11,017 nucleotides of DNA from an uncultured Clostridia bacterium. GTDB lineage: Bacteria > Bacillota > Clostridia > TANB77 > CAG-465. A model generated the notes under the pieces. The model did not search any database and was not told the DNA's origin. It saw only the letters and a list, made by a program, of their open reading frames with translations. The stretch lies in the NCBI GenBank assembly GCA_947628575.1, contig CANRAK010000044.1, positions 1-11,017 on the forward strand. Direction: 5' to 3'. Numbering within the stretch: the first letter of the stretch is position 1; every line of letters starts with the position of its first letter. A program made the position numbers and the translations under genes. This document shows, in pieces, positions 10,897 to 11,017 of the stretch.

Positions 10897-11017
10897 AAGC
10901 AAAAAAAAAAAATAACAAACTAAAAAATTCAAAAAATATTAAAAAGGTGACTTGTAAAAGTAATTTCTACTTAGAAAAAGTAACTTCCGTTGTAAGATAA
11001 AAAGCATAATTTAAAGA
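10897..11017 (+). other. AT-rich end segment without an assignable gene
   Basis: The segment opens with a run of 12 A (10901-10912). No reading frame with an SD begins here; AAAAAGGTGA (10941-10950) resembles an SD but is followed by TTG-TAA. The stretch 10958-10982 consists of AAGTA, five bases, TACTT, five bases, AAGTA, so the middle arm could pair with either flank. AAAAGTAA occurs at 10956-10963 and 10976-10983. This could be the leader of a gene beyond the window, but that cannot be decided here. Confidence 0.4.

Noticed and set aside
10957..10996. TAATTTCTACT resembling the Cas12a-type CRISPR repeat, with GTTGTAAGAT further on
   Set aside because: The two halves are not adjacent, the UCUAC/GUAGA stem is not formed, the motif is not repeated at repeat-spacer intervals and no cas gene is present.

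Overview
The window looks like chromosomal DNA from a strictly fermentative, low-GC Bacillota, most likely class Clostridia. The base composition is strongly AT-rich, the Shine-Dalgarno (SD) sites are strong AGGAGG/AGGTG types, and the promoters are sigma-A-like (TTGnnn-N16-18-TATAAT). The gene families also fit an anaerobe: an LdhA-type D-lactate dehydrogenase, a flavin reductase-rubredoxin (Hrb-like) protein, a roughly 630-residue clostridial-type glutamine synthetase and a gut-clostridial acyl-ACP thioesterase. Genus cannot be fixed from the sequence. TGG encodes Trp and stops are TAA/TAG, so nothing suggests a non-standard code. I see no transposase, integrase, phage gene, CRISPR array or defence gene.

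Layout. 1-75 is a complete tRNA-Glu(CUC) with its terminator, followed by an acyl-ACP thioesterase (133-846, +). It converges on a membrane-anchored D-Ala-D-Ala carboxypeptidase (880-2151, -). An 84-residue protein of unknown function (2247-2501, +) is divergent from the carboxypeptidase and converges on D-lactate dehydrogenase (2527-3519, -). An HD-domain protein (3659-4210, +) is divergent from ldhA and converges on a two-gene minus-strand operon: glutamine synthetase (5141-7027) then a cation diffusion facilitator (4251-5111). On the plus strand follow a membrane-anchored unknown protein plus flavin reductase-rubredoxin (7244-8615), a 47-codon GTG-start membrane mini-protein (8681-8824), and a 653-residue protein fusing a uracil permease (NCS2) to a complete uracil phosphoribosyltransferase (8868-10829). 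The last 120 bases are AT-rich with no assignable gene.

How the parts work together. Most units are one or two genes. Convergent pairs share one compact bidirectional terminator each, and several promoters lie so close to their genes that the predicted RNA starts at, or a few bases before, the SD; for the carboxypeptidase it would start at the ATG itself. The strongest candidate for something new is at 8632-10829. A uracil importer is fused to the enzyme that traps uracil as UMP, and it sits behind a short hydrophobic reading frame whose stop codon lies inside an intrinsic terminator. That arrangement is reminiscent of the UTP-sensing pyrBI leader of enteric bacteria. A second unusual control element is the glutamine synthetase leader, where a 9-bp hairpin lies exactly between a GGGGG SD and the ATG.
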